Below, piece by piece: positions 49,206-59,800 of a stretch of DNA of 64,000 nt. The notes under the pieces are model-generated. The model did no database searches and was not told the DNA's origin. It was given only the letters and a program-made list of their open reading frames with translations. The position numbers and the translations under genes were made by a program. Each line of letters begins with the position of its first letter. The first letter of the stretch is position 1. Origin of the DNA: SZAS-18 sp038322235 (GTDB taxonomy: Bacteria; Verrucomicrobiota; Verrucomicrobiia; Chthoniobacterales; SZAS-18); NCBI GenBank assembly GCA_038322235.1, contig JBBQFQ010000002.1:186001-250000 (forward strand), given 5' to 3'.

Positions 49206-50699
49206 ATGCTCCCCACGCCCGCCGCCTACCGCCACCTCATCACCCGCAGCCACGAGATCGCCCTCCTGCATGGAGCCACGAGCCTGCTCTACTGGGACGC
49301 CGAGACGTGCCAGCCGAAGAAGGGCGTCAAATGGCGCGCCGAACAGTTTTCCTATTTCGGCGGTCGCATCCATCGCCTGTCCACTGAACCGGAAGTCGGC
49401 GGGTGGATCGGCGAGTGCGAGCAACATTGCTTTCCCGCCGACTCCGCGGAGGCGGCGAACGTCCGGGGATGGCGCCGCCACTTCGACCGGGCAACTCGGC
49501 TGCCGGCGGCGCTTGTCGAACGGCACGAAAAAACGAAGGCCATCGCCCGCGACGTCTGGGCGGACGCGAGACGGCGATCGGATTTCGGCGCCTTCCTCCC
49601 CCACCTCGAACGGATTTTTGGCGAGGCCCGGGAAATGGCCGACCGCTGGGGCTGGGAGGGTTCCCGCTATAACGCGCTCCTGCACGCCTACGAGCCCGGA
49701 ACTGACGTGGTGCAAATCGCGGAAATCTTTGGTGAATTGCGTCCCCGCTTGCGCGAACTCCTCGGCCCGGCGCTCGAAAAATCCGCCTCGGCCCCGCGCC
49801 TGGAAGGCGAGTTTCCGCCGGAAGGCCAGCGACGCCTCAACGAAGAGGTGGCGCGGGCCATCGGGTTCGATTTCGAGGCGGGCCGCATCGATGCGGCCAC
49901 ACATCCATTTTGCTCCCGGGTTGCCCCGTTCGATTGCCGGCTCACCAACCGCTACGATTCCGGAAACTTCGCGTCTTCGCTCTTCAGCGTCCTGCACGAG
50001 GCCGGACACGGCATGTACGAACTTGGTCTGGACCAGGACGCGTTCGGTCTGCCGATCGGCACGGCGATCTCGCTCGGGATCCATGAGTCGCAGTCGAGGA
50101 TGTGGGAGAATCTGGTCGGCCGAACGCCGGAATTCTGGGAACACTGGTTTCCCCGCGCAGCCGAACATCTCCCGGCCCTCCGACGCTACACTCCTGCGCA
50201 GGTCTGCGCCTCGGTGAACGTCGTGCAGCCCACGTTCATCCGGGTGGAGGCGGATCAGGTGACGTACGATTTTCACGTGATGCTCCGCTTCGAACTCGAG
50301 CGGCGCCTTGTCGAAGAGACCCTTGCCGTCGCGGATCTGCCAGCCGTCTGGAACGAAGAGTTTGAAAAATCGCTGGGTCTCAAGGTCGCAACGGACGCCG
50401 AAGGGTGTCTGCAGGACATCCATTGGAGCACCGGGCTCGTGGGTTACTTCGCCACGTATTCGCTCGGCAACCTGAACGCCGCCCAACTCTTCGACCGGGC
50501 CTGCGCGGAACAGCCTGAAATCCCTGGCGCCCTCCGCGCGGGTGACTACCGCCTCCTCGGGGCGTGGATGCGGGAAAAAATCCACCGCCGGGGCAGCGCG
50601 CTGCTCCCGCAGGAGTTGATGCGCGAAGCTTCGGGCGAGACCACGCGGGTCGACGCGCATCTACGAATGCTCCGACGGAAATTCCTCGGAAACACCTGA
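49206..50699 (+). CDS. M32-family metallocarboxypeptidase (carboxypeptidase Taq type)
   Basis: Zinc carboxypeptidase, 497 aa, usual family length. HEAGH zinc motif at 264-268 (LFSVLHEAGHGMYELG), with HESQSRMWENLVGR supplying the third ligand, and SCRV-type DCRLTNRYDSGNF just before. YDFHVMLRFELERRLV and STGLVGYFATYSLGNLNAAQLF are further M32 signatures. Cytosolic: no signal peptide. Monocistronic, 68 bp before pilT. Confidence 0.94.
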   Translation: MLPTPAAYRHLITRSHEIALLHGATSLLYWDAETCQPKKGVKWRAEQFSYFGGRIHRLSTEPEVGGWIGECEQHCFPADSAEAANVRGWRRHFDRATRLPAALVERHEKTKAIARDVWADARRRSDFGAFLPHLERIFGEAREMADRWGWEGSRYNALLHAYEPGTDVVQIAEIFGELRPRLRELLGPALEKSASAPRLEGEFPPEGQRRLNEEVARAIGFDFEAGRIDAATHPFCSRVAPFDCRLTNRYDSGNFASSLFSVLHEAGHGMYELGLDQDAFGLPIGTAISLGIHESQSRMWENLVGRTPEFWEHWFPRAAEHLPALRRYTPAQVCASVNVVQPTFIRVEADQVTYDFHVMLRFELERRLVEETLAVADLPAVWNEEFEKSLGLKVATDAEGCLQDIHWSTGLVGYFATYSLGNLNAAQLFDRACAEQPEIPGALRAGDYRLLGAWMREKIHRRGSALLPQELMREASGETTRVDAHLRMLRRKFLGNT

Positions 50700-50767
50700 T
50701 CGCGCACTCCGCGCTGGCATGGCGCGGATATAGCTGACAGACTCGCCCCGGTCCCCCAGACTCCGCC

Positions 50768-51847
50768 ATGGCAAGAATTGACGCTTTCTTCAAACTGATG
50801 TCCGAGCAAAAGGCCTCGGACCTTCACCTTTCCACCGGAAATCCGCCGCTTCTCCGGATCAACGGCGACCTCGTGCGGGTCGATTTTCCAGCCCTCCGGA
50901 ACGATGACCTCAAGGCGATGGTCTACGAGATCGCCACGGAGGTGAAGACGAAAGTGTTCGAGGAAACGGGCGACGTCGATTTCGGCTACGAGATCCCTGG
51001 CGTCGCGCGGTATCGGGTAAATTTCTACAATCAGAAGTACGGAATCGGTGCTGCCTTCCGGCTCATTCCCAGCAAGGTGTTGACCTGCGACGAACTGGGT
51101 CTGCCGGCCGTGCTGAAGCGCTTTCCGCTATTGAAGAAGGGGCTCGTGCTCGTCACCGGACCAACAGGGTCCGGGAAGTCGACCACACTCGCCGCGATGA
51201 TCGACTACGCGAACCTGATGCGGCAGGACCACATCATCACGGTCGAGGATCCCATCGAATTCGTGCACAAGAGCCAGCAGTGCCTCGTCAACCACCGCGA
51301 AGTCGGCGTGCACACGCGCTCGTTTGCCTCCGCCCTCCGCGGCGCGCTCCGGGAAGATCCCGATATCGTCCTCGTGGGCGAAATGCGCGACCTCGAGACG
51401 ATCGAACTCGCCCTGACCGCGGCGGCCACGGGCCACCTTGTCTTTGGGACGCTGCACACCTCGAGCGCCGCGAAGACGGTCGACCGGGTGATCGACGTGT
51501 TCCCGACCAGCCAGCAGAACCAGATTCGCACGACCCTGGGCGAATCGCTCAAGGGCGTGGTCGCCCAAAACCTGTTCAAACGGATCGACCGGCCGGGGCG
51601 CGTCGCCGCGCTCGAAATCCTTGTCATCGACACGGCGATCGCGAATCTGATCCGCGAAGGCAAGACCCACCAGATCCCAGGCATGATTCAAGTCGGCAAG
51701 AAGAAGGGGAACCAGCCACTCGACGACGCGATCATGGAGCACCTTCGCGCCGCGCGGGTTTCTCCCGACGAGGCCTACGATAAATGCCAGGACAAGAAAA
51801 AATTCCGGCCGTTCCTACAGACGCCACCGGACGACTTCGAGGACTAA
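50768..51847 (+). CDS. pilT: type IV pilus retraction ATPase
   Basis: Hexameric motor at the inner-membrane base of the pilus, 359 aa. Walker A GPTGSGKS (131-138), Asp box ITVEDPIEFVH, His box GTLHTSSA near 227, Walker B VLVGEMRDLET near 201, and the PilT N-terminal ASDLHLS. The AIRNLIREGKTHQ-like C-terminal segment (TAIANLIREGKTHQIP) is the PilT retraction signature. First of three tightly packed genes with a PilU-like paralog and a receiver-like protein. Confidence 0.95.
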   Translation: MARIDAFFKLMSEQKASDLHLSTGNPPLLRINGDLVRVDFPALRNDDLKAMVYEIATEVKTKVFEETGDVDFGYEIPGVARYRVNFYNQKYGIGAAFRLIPSKVLTCDELGLPAVLKRFPLLKKGLVLVTGPTGSGKSTTLAAMIDYANLMRQDHIITVEDPIEFVHKSQQCLVNHREVGVHTRSFASALRGALREDPDIVLVGEMRDLETIELALTAAATGHLVFGTLHTSSAAKTVDRVIDVFPTSQQNQIRTTLGESLKGVVAQNLFKRIDRPGRVAALEILVIDTAIANLIREGKTHQIPGMIQVGKKKGNQPLDDAIMEHLRAARVSPDEAYDKCQDKKKFRPFLQTPPDDFED

Positions 51848-51870
51848 GCTGACCGCCCCGCCCTGCTGCC

Positions 51871-53037
51871 ATGAGAAAGATCGAACTCGACGCCATCCTC
51901 GGTGCCATGCTGCAAAGCTACGAGGGCATCTCCGACCTGAACTTCTCCGTCGGGCGCCCCCTCCAAGTCGAGGCTTTCGGACAGCTCCGCCCGATTTCCG
52001 TCGATCCGCCGATCCACGCCCTCACGCCCTATCAAACGGAGAGTATCGCGCTGACGATCGTCGGTTCCAATCGGCGTCTGCTTCAGGACTACTTAAAACT
52101 GGGGTCGTGCGACTGCTCGTACCAACTCGGCAACGAGGCGCGCTTCCGCGTGAATATCTTTCGCCAGCAGGGCAGCACCGCTGTGGTCATGCGAAAGCTG
52201 AACTCCGTCATTCCCACGCTGGAGGATCTCGAGCTGCCCCCGATTTTCCCGGTGATCTGCAAGGAAAAGACTGGACTCGTCCTCGTCACCGGCGCCACCG
52301 GCAGCGGCAAGACCACGACGCTGGCGGCGATGATCAACGATATTAATCGCACCCAGGCGGTTCACGTGATCACGCTCGAGGATCCCATCGAGTTCCACCA
52401 TCCGCATCAGTACTGCACGATCAATCAGCGGGAGATGGGCGTCGACTTCGACGTCTATCCTAACGGTCTCCGCGCCGCCCTCCGCCAAGCACCCAAGGTG
52501 ATCCTCATCGGTGAGATGCGCGATCGCGCGACGGTGGAAATCGCCCTCACCGCGGCCGAAACCGGGCATCTCGTTCTGAGCACTCTCCACACGATTGACG
52601 CCGGGCAGACCATCGGCCGCATCCTCGGCATGTTTGACCTCGACGAAGGAAAACAGATCCGGCAGCGAATGTCGGACACCCTTCGTTACATCGTCAGCCA
52701 GCGCCTCGTCCCGCGCACGGACGGAGGACGCCAGCTCATTCTCGAAATCCTCGGCCACAATCTGCGGACGAAAGAGGCGGTCCTGCTCGGGGAGGAGGAA
52801 AACCGCACATTCTACGACATCATCGAAGCGAACGAAACGTTCGGCTGGATCACCTTCGACAAGTCCCTGATGAACGCGTACAAATCCGAGCTCATCACGG
52901 AGGAAACGGCGAACCTCTACGCCTCGAAGAAAGGCATCATCGCGCGTCAGATCGACCTCATTAAGAAGTCACGTGGCGACGCCATCGAAGCGAGTTCGGG
53001 TCTGCGGCTCGATTCGCTGTCCTCCGCCCGCCGCTGA
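51871..53037 (+). CDS. second PilT-family motor ATPase (PilU-like)
   Basis: PilT paralog of 388 aa, 23 bp downstream of pilT. Walker A GATGSGKT (141-148), TLEDPIEFHH, Walker B VILIGEMRDRAT near 210, His box STLHTIDAG. Insertion and C-terminal sequence differ from PilT, and the retraction signature is replaced by NLYASKKGIIARQIDLIKK, which fits PilU or a family-specific second motor. PilU proteins act only with PilT in known systems. Confidence 0.9.
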   Translation: MRKIELDAILGAMLQSYEGISDLNFSVGRPLQVEAFGQLRPISVDPPIHALTPYQTESIALTIVGSNRRLLQDYLKLGSCDCSYQLGNEARFRVNIFRQQGSTAVVMRKLNSVIPTLEDLELPPIFPVICKEKTGLVLVTGATGSGKTTTLAAMINDINRTQAVHVITLEDPIEFHHPHQYCTINQREMGVDFDVYPNGLRAALRQAPKVILIGEMRDRATVEIALTAAETGHLVLSTLHTIDAGQTIGRILGMFDLDEGKQIRQRMSDTLRYIVSQRLVPRTDGGRQLILEILGHNLRTKEAVLLGEEENRTFYDIIEANETFGWITFDKSLMNAYKSELITEETANLYASKKGIIARQIDLIKKSRGDAIEASSGLRLDSLSSARR

Positions 53038-53063
53038 GTCCTCCACCCCCTTTTTCCTGCGCC

Positions 53064-53534
53064 ATGAGCGAACTCGAAGCCCGCTACGACATTTTTGAAC
53101 CTGGCGACCTCACCGCGCTCGTGTGCGTGGAGGAAGCCGAGCCGCAGCAGCGCATCGTTCAGGCGCTCACGAGCCTCGACTACAAGGTGCACACCGGCCT
53201 CTTTGCCGAGGACATCTCCCTCAAGATTCGGACGCATCCCTACGACGTGATTTTCGTGGATGAAAATTTCGGCGGCCAGCCCGTCTCGCAGAACCCGATC
53301 CTCGCGGAAATCATCCAGCTCCCAAACTTCCAGCGCCGCGACCAGTTCGTCGTGCTTGTGGGGACGAGCGTGATGACCAACGATGAGATGAGCGCGTTCA
53401 TCTACAGCGTCGATCTCGTCTTCAATATCGGGGATGTCGTGAACCTGAAACCCGTGCTCCGCCGCGGGGTGACCCGGCAGAAGGAGTTTTACCACATGTT
53501 CAAGGAGAACCTGAAGCAGCTCGGGATGGTCTGA
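53064..53534 (+). CDS. receiver-like (pseudo-receiver) protein of the pilT operon
   Basis: 156 aa, 26 bp downstream of the PilU-like gene. It follows the CheY fold order: ALVCVEEAEPQQRIVQAL, YDVIFVDENFGG with a candidate acceptor Asp66, and FVVLVGTSVMTND. The acidic pair is EE rather than DD, and the usual Lys after beta-5 is absent (DLVFNIGDVV), so phosphorylation is doubtful. A C-terminal helical tail ends KEFYHMFKENLKQLG. Likely modulates the pilus motors (inference from position). Confidence 0.75.
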   Translation: MSELEARYDIFEPGDLTALVCVEEAEPQQRIVQALTSLDYKVHTGLFAEDISLKIRTHPYDVIFVDENFGGQPVSQNPILAEIIQLPNFQRRDQFVVLVGTSVMTNDEMSAFIYSVDLVFNIGDVVNLKPVLRRGVTRQKEFYHMFKENLKQLGMV

Positions 53535-53555
53535 CTGACGGCGGAGCAAGCCGGG

Positions 53556-54728
53556 TCAGCCGACGAAAAAGTGGCGCAGGCCCCGCCAGCTGGTGAACAA
53601 GCGGTCGTGGTGCAGCGAGCGACGCCGCAGCAGGACCAGCCCGGCCGCCAAGAGCAGGAGGATCTGCGTCCAGGCGGCCCAGAACGGCGAAATCCTGGCG
53701 CCCTGACCGAGAGCGAGGAAAAGCCGGTTCAGGAAAAAGTACGCGAAGAAGATCAGGATGGCCGCGGCCACGCCGGCGATGACGCCGCGGCGCGCGTGAC
53801 TCATGCTCAGCGGCGCCGCCACGAGCACGAGCAGGACGCACAGAAAAGGCAGCGCAAAATGATCCTGCAGCGCGGTGCGGAAAGGCGCGAGCAACGAGTC
53901 CGGACTGTCCGCATTCTCCGCGAGATAGAACTGCAGCTCCGGAACGCTGAGGTACTGCGCCTGCATGGTGGCGGCGCCAATCCGCGACGGCGTTTCGCTC
54001 CAGTCATTGATCAACTCTTCGGCCGGAAAGCGCTCACTGATCAGATCGCCAGCCTTGTCGAGTCGCACGATGCGCGGCTTCTCCAGCCGCCAGAGGTGCG
54101 TGACCGGGTCGTAAGTGGCAGACGGCGTATCAAACTTCCCGACCACGGTGCCATCGGCATCCAGCTGGGTGATCTGGACGCCCTTCAACGGGTCCTGTGA
54201 CCGCTTGGAGAACCTTTGGATGTACCATAGGCGCGCATCGCGCCGATTCGCATACAAGTGTCCCACGACGTAGTCGTAGCGATCCAGCTTGAGGCGGCCG
54301 TCGCCGTCCCGCCCATTCGTGAGTTCGGCCACGAGTCGCCCTTTCGCGCCCTCGGCCTGGGGCGCCAGCTTGTAGTTCAGCAGCGCCACTACAGCGCTCA
54401 GCGCGAGGCCGCAGCCGAGAAACGGTGCGAGAATCGAGGCAAGGCTTACCCCCGAACCCGACATCGCGAGTAGTTCGTTCGCCTGAGCGAGCCGGATAAT
54501 GGAATACAGCAATGCGAGCAGCAGGCTGACTGGCAACATCTGGACCAGCACCGACGGCAGCTGGCGCCAGTAGAGATTCACGATGCCCGAAATCGGCACG
54601 TGGGCTTCGAGAAAGTCGTTCAGGTAGTTCGCCAGATCGACGACCAGCCAGATCGCGATCAACCCTCCAATCAGGTAACTGAACGGAAGCAGAAAACTGG
54701 TAAGGAGATGGCGCGAAAGGATGCCCAC
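53556..54728 (-). CDS. LptF/LptG-family permease
   Basis: Inner-membrane subunit of the lipopolysaccharide exporter family (YjgP/YjgQ), 390 aa: three N-terminal helices (FLLPFSYLIGGLIAIWLVVDLANYL), a large periplasmic beta-jellyroll region about 110-285, and three C-terminal helices. The GTG at 54728 is chosen because the following GILSRHLLTSFLLPF aligns with the family start; the frame extends to a TTG at 54767. No LptF/LptG partner or LptB adjoins. Divergent from the dinG-like gene. Confidence 0.85.
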   Translation of the reverse strand: MGILSRHLLTSFLLPFSYLIGGLIAIWLVVDLANYLNDFLEAHVPISGIVNLYWRQLPSVLVQMLPVSLLLALLYSIIRLAQANELLAMSGSGVSLASILAPFLGCGLALSAVVALLNYKLAPQAEGAKGRLVAELTNGRDGDGRLKLDRYDYVVGHLYANRRDARLWYIQRFSKRSQDPLKGVQITQLDADGTVVGKFDTPSATYDPVTHLWRLEKPRIVRLDKAGDLISERFPAEELINDWSETPSRIGAATMQAQYLSVPELQFYLAENADSPDSLLAPFRTALQDHFALPFLCVLLVLVAAPLSMSHARRGVIAGVAAAILIFFAYFFLNRLFLALGQGARISPFWAAWTQILLLLAAGLVLLRRRSLHHDRLFTSWRGLRHFFVG

Positions 54729-54789
54729 GATCGACGTCAAGGAACAGGCCCGCACGCATTCCGGCAACCTTCGAGTTTATGGTTGAACC

Positions 54790-56814
54790 ATGGTGCAACC
54801 GGCGGCAGCGAATGACATGATCGCGCTGAGCAATGCCCTGGACTCCGATTTCGTCAGCGAGGTCGGCACGTTCTTCGGTGCGGACGGCGCGATGGGGAAG
54901 GCGCGGAATTTCGAGTTCCGCGCCGGCCAGCAACAGATGGCGGTCGCCGTGGCGCAAGCGCTCGTCGAGCGACGTCATCTCATCTGTGAGGCGGCCACGG
55001 GAGTCGGGAAATCCCTCGCCTATCTGGCGCCGGCGATTCTCCACGCGCTGCGGGCCGGGAAGAAAGCGGTGATTTCCACCCACACGATCACTCTTCAGGA
55101 GCAGTTGATGGAGAAGGATCTCCCTATCCTGCAGAAGCTTCTGCCCGTCGAGTTTACGGCGGCCATCGCCAAGGGCCGACAGAACTACCTCTGCCCGCGA
55201 CGGCTCTCCCGCGCACGGGCCGGGAGTGAGGATCTGTTTACGTCTTCGGCCCTGGCCGATCTCGAGCGGATTCGCTCGTGGTCGAAGACAACGCGCGACG
55301 GCACCCTCAGCGATCTGCCCTTCCAGCCGGAACCGGCGGTCTGGGCGGAGGTCTGCAGCGAGCCGCATCTGTGCACGCCAAAAACCTGCCCACCGGACAG
55401 CGGTTGCTTCTACCAAAACGCCCGCCGGCGGCTGCTGGAGGCCGATGTGATCGTGATGAATCACACCCTGTTCTTCGTCCTCATCAGCGGAATGGATGGC
55501 ATCGAAGCAAAGGAAAGCGGCTACCTCTTCGCGAACGACTTTGTCGTCTTCGACGAAGCTCACACGGTCGAGCGCGTGGCGGCGCAACACATCGGCCTGA
55601 GCGTCTCGCAGTCCGGACTCCGCTACCATCTCCATCGGCTGTACAATCCGCGGACGAAGAAGGGACTTCTGACGATGCTCCGCGAAGGCGAGGCCGTGAA
55701 GCAGGTGGCCGAAACGCTCGATGAGGCTGATCGCTTCTTCCGACAGGTCGGCGATTCTGTCGAGTTCAAGCAGGGTCGGGAACATCGCGTGCGCAGGGCC
55801 GGACTGACCGTCGACACGCTCGCGCGGCCACTGCTTGCCCTTCAGGAGACGCTCGGCGGGATCGCGAAGGCGATCGATGCCGATGACATCGCGCGGTCCG
55901 AGCTGCTCGACCACGCCCGCCGGCTGGCGGACACGCGGGCCTCCGTCGCCGCGTTCCTCGATCAGACACAGGACGACTGCGTCTACTGGCTCGAAAAATC
56001 GGGCCAGCGCGGCGATCTGCTGACGCTCAACGCCGCCCCGGTGGATATCGCCGGCCGTCTGCGCATGATGCTCTTCCGGCCGGAAAATACGGTCGTGATG
56101 ACGAGCGCAACGCTCGCGACCCGCAGCTCGGATCTCTTCTATTTTCGCGACCGCGTCGGGGCAGTGGATGACTACGTCGATGAACTCCAGGTCGCGAGCC
56201 CGTTCGATTTTCCGCGCCAGATGCGGCTCTACCTCGCGCGGAAAATGCCGGATCCGCGCGACGCCGCATACGAAGCGGCGCTCGAGGGCATGATCGAGCA
56301 CTTTCTGAAGATTTCCGGGGGTCGCGCGTTCGTCCTGTTCACCAACCACCGGACCCTCCAATCGCTCGCGCAGCGGATGGAGGCATTCGTCGCCAAGCAG
56401 GGCTGGCGACTCCTCGTGCAGGGCAGCGGCCCATCCCGGAAGCAACTCCTCGAGGATTTCCGCCGGACCGATTCCACGCCGGGCGTGCTCTTCGGCGCGG
56501 AGAGTTTCTGGGCCGGCGTCGATGTCGCCGGTGAGGCGTTGAGCAACGTCATCATTACCCGGCTGCCGTTCTCGCCGCCGGATCACCCGCTGACGGAAGC
56601 GCGGCTTGAAGCCATTGAGGCTCGGGGGGGCGATCCGTTTGGCGAATACTCGCTCCCCGAGGCAATCCTCAAGCTCCGTCAGGGCGTCGGACGCCTCATT
56701 CGCTCGAATCAGGACAAGGGGATTGTCGCGATCCTCGACCCCCGCATCCTTTCGAAACAGTACGGGAAGGCCTTCCTCGCCGCGCTGCCGAAGTGTCCCG
56801 TCGAGATTGTTTGA
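54790..56814 (+). CDS. dinG: DinG-type ATP-dependent DNA helicase
   Basis: Superfamily 2, XPD-like 5'-3' helicase, 674 aa. FRAGQQQMAVAVAQAL, Walker A EAATGVGKSLAYL near 68-80, motif Ia STHTITLQEQL, Fe-S cysteines in NYLCPRRL and VCSEPHLCTPKTC-x5-C, DEAH box VVFDEAHTVERV, motif V/VI GAESFWAGVDVAGEALSN and LRQGVGRLIRS. Complete. Repair or R-loop/D-loop processing is the family role. Monocistronic. Confidence 0.93.
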   Translation: MVQPAAANDMIALSNALDSDFVSEVGTFFGADGAMGKARNFEFRAGQQQMAVAVAQALVERRHLICEAATGVGKSLAYLAPAILHALRAGKKAVISTHTITLQEQLMEKDLPILQKLLPVEFTAAIAKGRQNYLCPRRLSRARAGSEDLFTSSALADLERIRSWSKTTRDGTLSDLPFQPEPAVWAEVCSEPHLCTPKTCPPDSGCFYQNARRRLLEADVIVMNHTLFFVLISGMDGIEAKESGYLFANDFVVFDEAHTVERVAAQHIGLSVSQSGLRYHLHRLYNPRTKKGLLTMLREGEAVKQVAETLDEADRFFRQVGDSVEFKQGREHRVRRAGLTVDTLARPLLALQETLGGIAKAIDADDIARSELLDHARRLADTRASVAAFLDQTQDDCVYWLEKSGQRGDLLTLNAAPVDIAGRLRMMLFRPENTVVMTSATLATRSSDLFYFRDRVGAVDDYVDELQVASPFDFPRQMRLYLARKMPDPRDAAYEAALEGMIEHFLKISGGRAFVLFTNHRTLQSLAQRMEAFVAKQGWRLLVQGSGPSRKQLLEDFRRTDSTPGVLFGAESFWAGVDVAGEALSNVIITRLPFSPPDHPLTEARLEAIEARGGDPFGEYSLPEAILKLRQGVGRLIRSNQDKGIVAILDPRILSKQYGKAFLAALPKCPVEIV

Positions 56815-56829
56815 GCGGAGCCCCTTTGG

Positions 56830-59800
56830 CTACCGGACGGGCGTCAGCTCGATGGCGAGAGGATCCTTCACGTTTTGGACGAAGTATTGCTTCCCCTCGC
56901 GCTGGTATCCCTTGAAGTCGAAATTTCTGCCTTTCGAGTCGATCATCGTACCGACGAGCTGTCCGGCGTTGTCGAGCCTGACCGCCGCGATCCGGTAGGG
57001 AAACGGGCCCAAGACCTTTTCCTCTTTCGTAATGATCACAGCCCGGAAAGTGGCCTTTTTGAGATTCGCAGGTACGTCGAGGTTGATCTTCAAGACGCTT
57101 CCATCTCCCAATTTCGTTTCCCCATTGAACTTGCCGGTGAACGGCTCCGGCAATTCCACTCGAGCCGCCTTGCCGGCCTCGATCGCGAGCGGAGCGGGAA
57201 GCGCCAGCGGGGCGATCACCGACTCATCGTCCGTCGGACCAAGCAGACGGGCGGAGTACGTCCCCGTCGGGAGTTCGGCGGTTGGACCCTTCGCTTTCAG
57301 CGACACGACCCGTGGCGCGCTCTCGTCGGGGGCGGCCACGAAGGATTCTCCGGGAAGGGAACCCGTCCGGCGCAACTCCACGCGCCCGTAGTCGGAACTC
57401 GCCGCCTTCCCAAAGGCGATCTCCAGCCTCCCGGCCTGACGAGTGAGCGGCGCGGCAACGACGTCTTTTCCGGCCGCTATCGCGACGGTGCGCGGCTCGT
57501 AGCCGGGCGCCGAGACGCTGATGGAATTAGCCACTCCACTTGCTGGGAGCCTCACGATGAGGTTCGCGCCTTCGACTCGTGAGGTCGCTGGCTGGCCGTC
57601 GATCGTGACCCTCGCATCCCGAGGAACGGATTTCATTTCCAGCCGGACTTCGCGCGGTGGGACCGCCGTGGGCGGAAGGGGCGTCGCGGTCGGTGGCAGC
57701 GGAGTCGCCGTCGGAGCCCTGGGCGTGGCCGTCGGGGGGAGGGCGGTGGGGGTCGGAGCGAGAGGCGTGGGAGTAGCCGGTCGCGGCGTCAAGGTCGGCG
57801 CGGGAATAGCGGTCGGCACCGCGGTCCGAACCGCCGTGGGTTGCGCCGTGGGTTGCGCCGTGGGTTGCGCCGTTGGGACGGGGGTCGGCGCGGGGGCACG
57901 CGTTGGGGCTGGCGTGGCGGTGGCGCTGACGCCGGGCAACTCAACAATGCGCGGGTCGCGCGAGGCCACCCATTTCCACAGCGCGAACCCGCCACCGAAG
58001 AGGACCATCACCACAACTGCCATGATGACGGGAAGCGGGTTCGACTTTCCCGCCAGCGCCGGGCCTTTCGCTTGCGCGGGTTCCGGCTTCGCAGGTGCTG
58101 TCGCGGGTGGCACCGCAGGCGGAATGACCGGCGCGACCCGAGTCGGTGGCGCCTGTGGCGGCGCAACGGATTCTGGCGCAGCCGCAACCGCGGGTGCCAG
58201 AGCGCGTCGCACCACAGGCTCCTCGGGCGGCGGCGCGGGATGGGATTCCGCACGCGGCGCCGAGCCTGGCGGGGTGAGCGTGACCGGAGTTCGCTCGACG
58301 CGCGCAGGCGGCGCGGGTGGAATCGGCGCGACGGGCGACGGCAGCTCGACTTGAGCCACTGGCTGGAGCTCGATTGGAGCCACTTGCGGCCCGGCTACGG
58401 TCACTAGAGGTCGCGGTGGAGGCAAGGGCTCAGGAGCCGGAGCCGGAGGCGGAGACCGCATCTCGACTTGGGCCGCGGGTGCCGGTGAAGCGGCCAGCTC
58501 CGAAGCCTGAGGTCCAGGCAGCGCCTCGACGGGGGCGACCGGTGGGAGTTCCGTTGCGATCACCGGACCAGCGGGCCCGGCGGCCGGGTACGCCAGCGGA
58601 GCAGTGGGTGGTACGACCGGAGCGTCCCCCGGCAGGGCGATCCGGCGGGCGCCTGGTCGGCGCGTTAGTCGCGGCGGGGCCGGCGCGGGTGGTTTGGCCC
58701 GACGAGGCGTAGGCTGGACCCCGGGCGGGAGCGGGATCCTCCGGAGACCGACGGGACGGACCCGCACCCGCGGAAGATCCGCTGGCGGCGGAATTCCGAT
58801 GTACGCCACCGGCGCAGGCGGTGAGATCGGAGCCGGCGGCGCGGCGTGGACCGGCAAAGGCATGTCCGCGATCGTTTCTTCCGGAAGGTCCGGCTCCACT
58901 TCTGCAGGCGCCGCGACGGGAGCCGCGGGTGCCGCCGGCGGCAGCTGAATCGTCTCCTCCGGCAAATCCGGCTCTACCGTCGGCGCGGGCGCAATTGGAT
59001 CCGCGAGAGCCGGGTATGCCAGCAAGGGTTCGCCGGCAATGGTCTCCTCCGGCAAATCCGGCTCGACCGCCGGCGCGGGCGCTGTAGGCACTTCGGGAGC
59101 CGAATATGCCGGTAACGGTTCGCCGAAAATCGTCTCTTCCGGCAAATCCGCATCGACCGTCGGCGCGGGCGCAACTGGAGAGGCGGGAGTCGAATACGCC
59201 GGCAACGGCTCGCCGGCAATCGTCTCCTCCGGTAAATCAGCCTCGACCGGCGCTGCGGGCGGCGTTGGAGACGCGGGAGCTGCATATGCTGGGAACGGTT
59301 CGCCCCCAATCGTCTCCTCCGGCAGCTCCGGCTCGACCGCCGCGGGCTGCTCGCCAGCGCCCGCGACGATTTCTTTCGCCGGGACAAACGACAGCGCAGG
59401 TTCGCTACCAAACGCTACCGTCGCCATCGCCTCGTCGTCTGACGCCGGCGGAGGTGGCGGCAACCGCGGAGCAACCGGAACGAACGCGACAACCGGCGCG
59501 GCGGAGGAAGGGGACGGAGACGGCAGGGGGATGACAGAGCGGACAGGGCCTAGTTTCTCCGTGGCCGGGCGCTTGGGCTCGACCGCGGCGAGAGGCTGAG
59601 TTCCTCCCGTTCGTTTTGCGAGCGAAGCGATGACGTCGGGGCGGGTTTCCACCGCCCGGTCGGGCAGCGGGACTCCCTCGTAAAGCGAGACAGCCGTGAG
59701 CAGGTGAATGCATGCGGCCAGCTCCGTCTCGCCGCAGATGGCGTCCGCGAGCGTGGCGTTCGCGCTCTCGGAGATTCCTGGAATGGGTGCGTATCCGGCG

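Noticed and set aside
54130..56586. 818-aa minus-strand frame opposite dinG
   Set aside because: Antisense of helicase motifs; no start context or family features.
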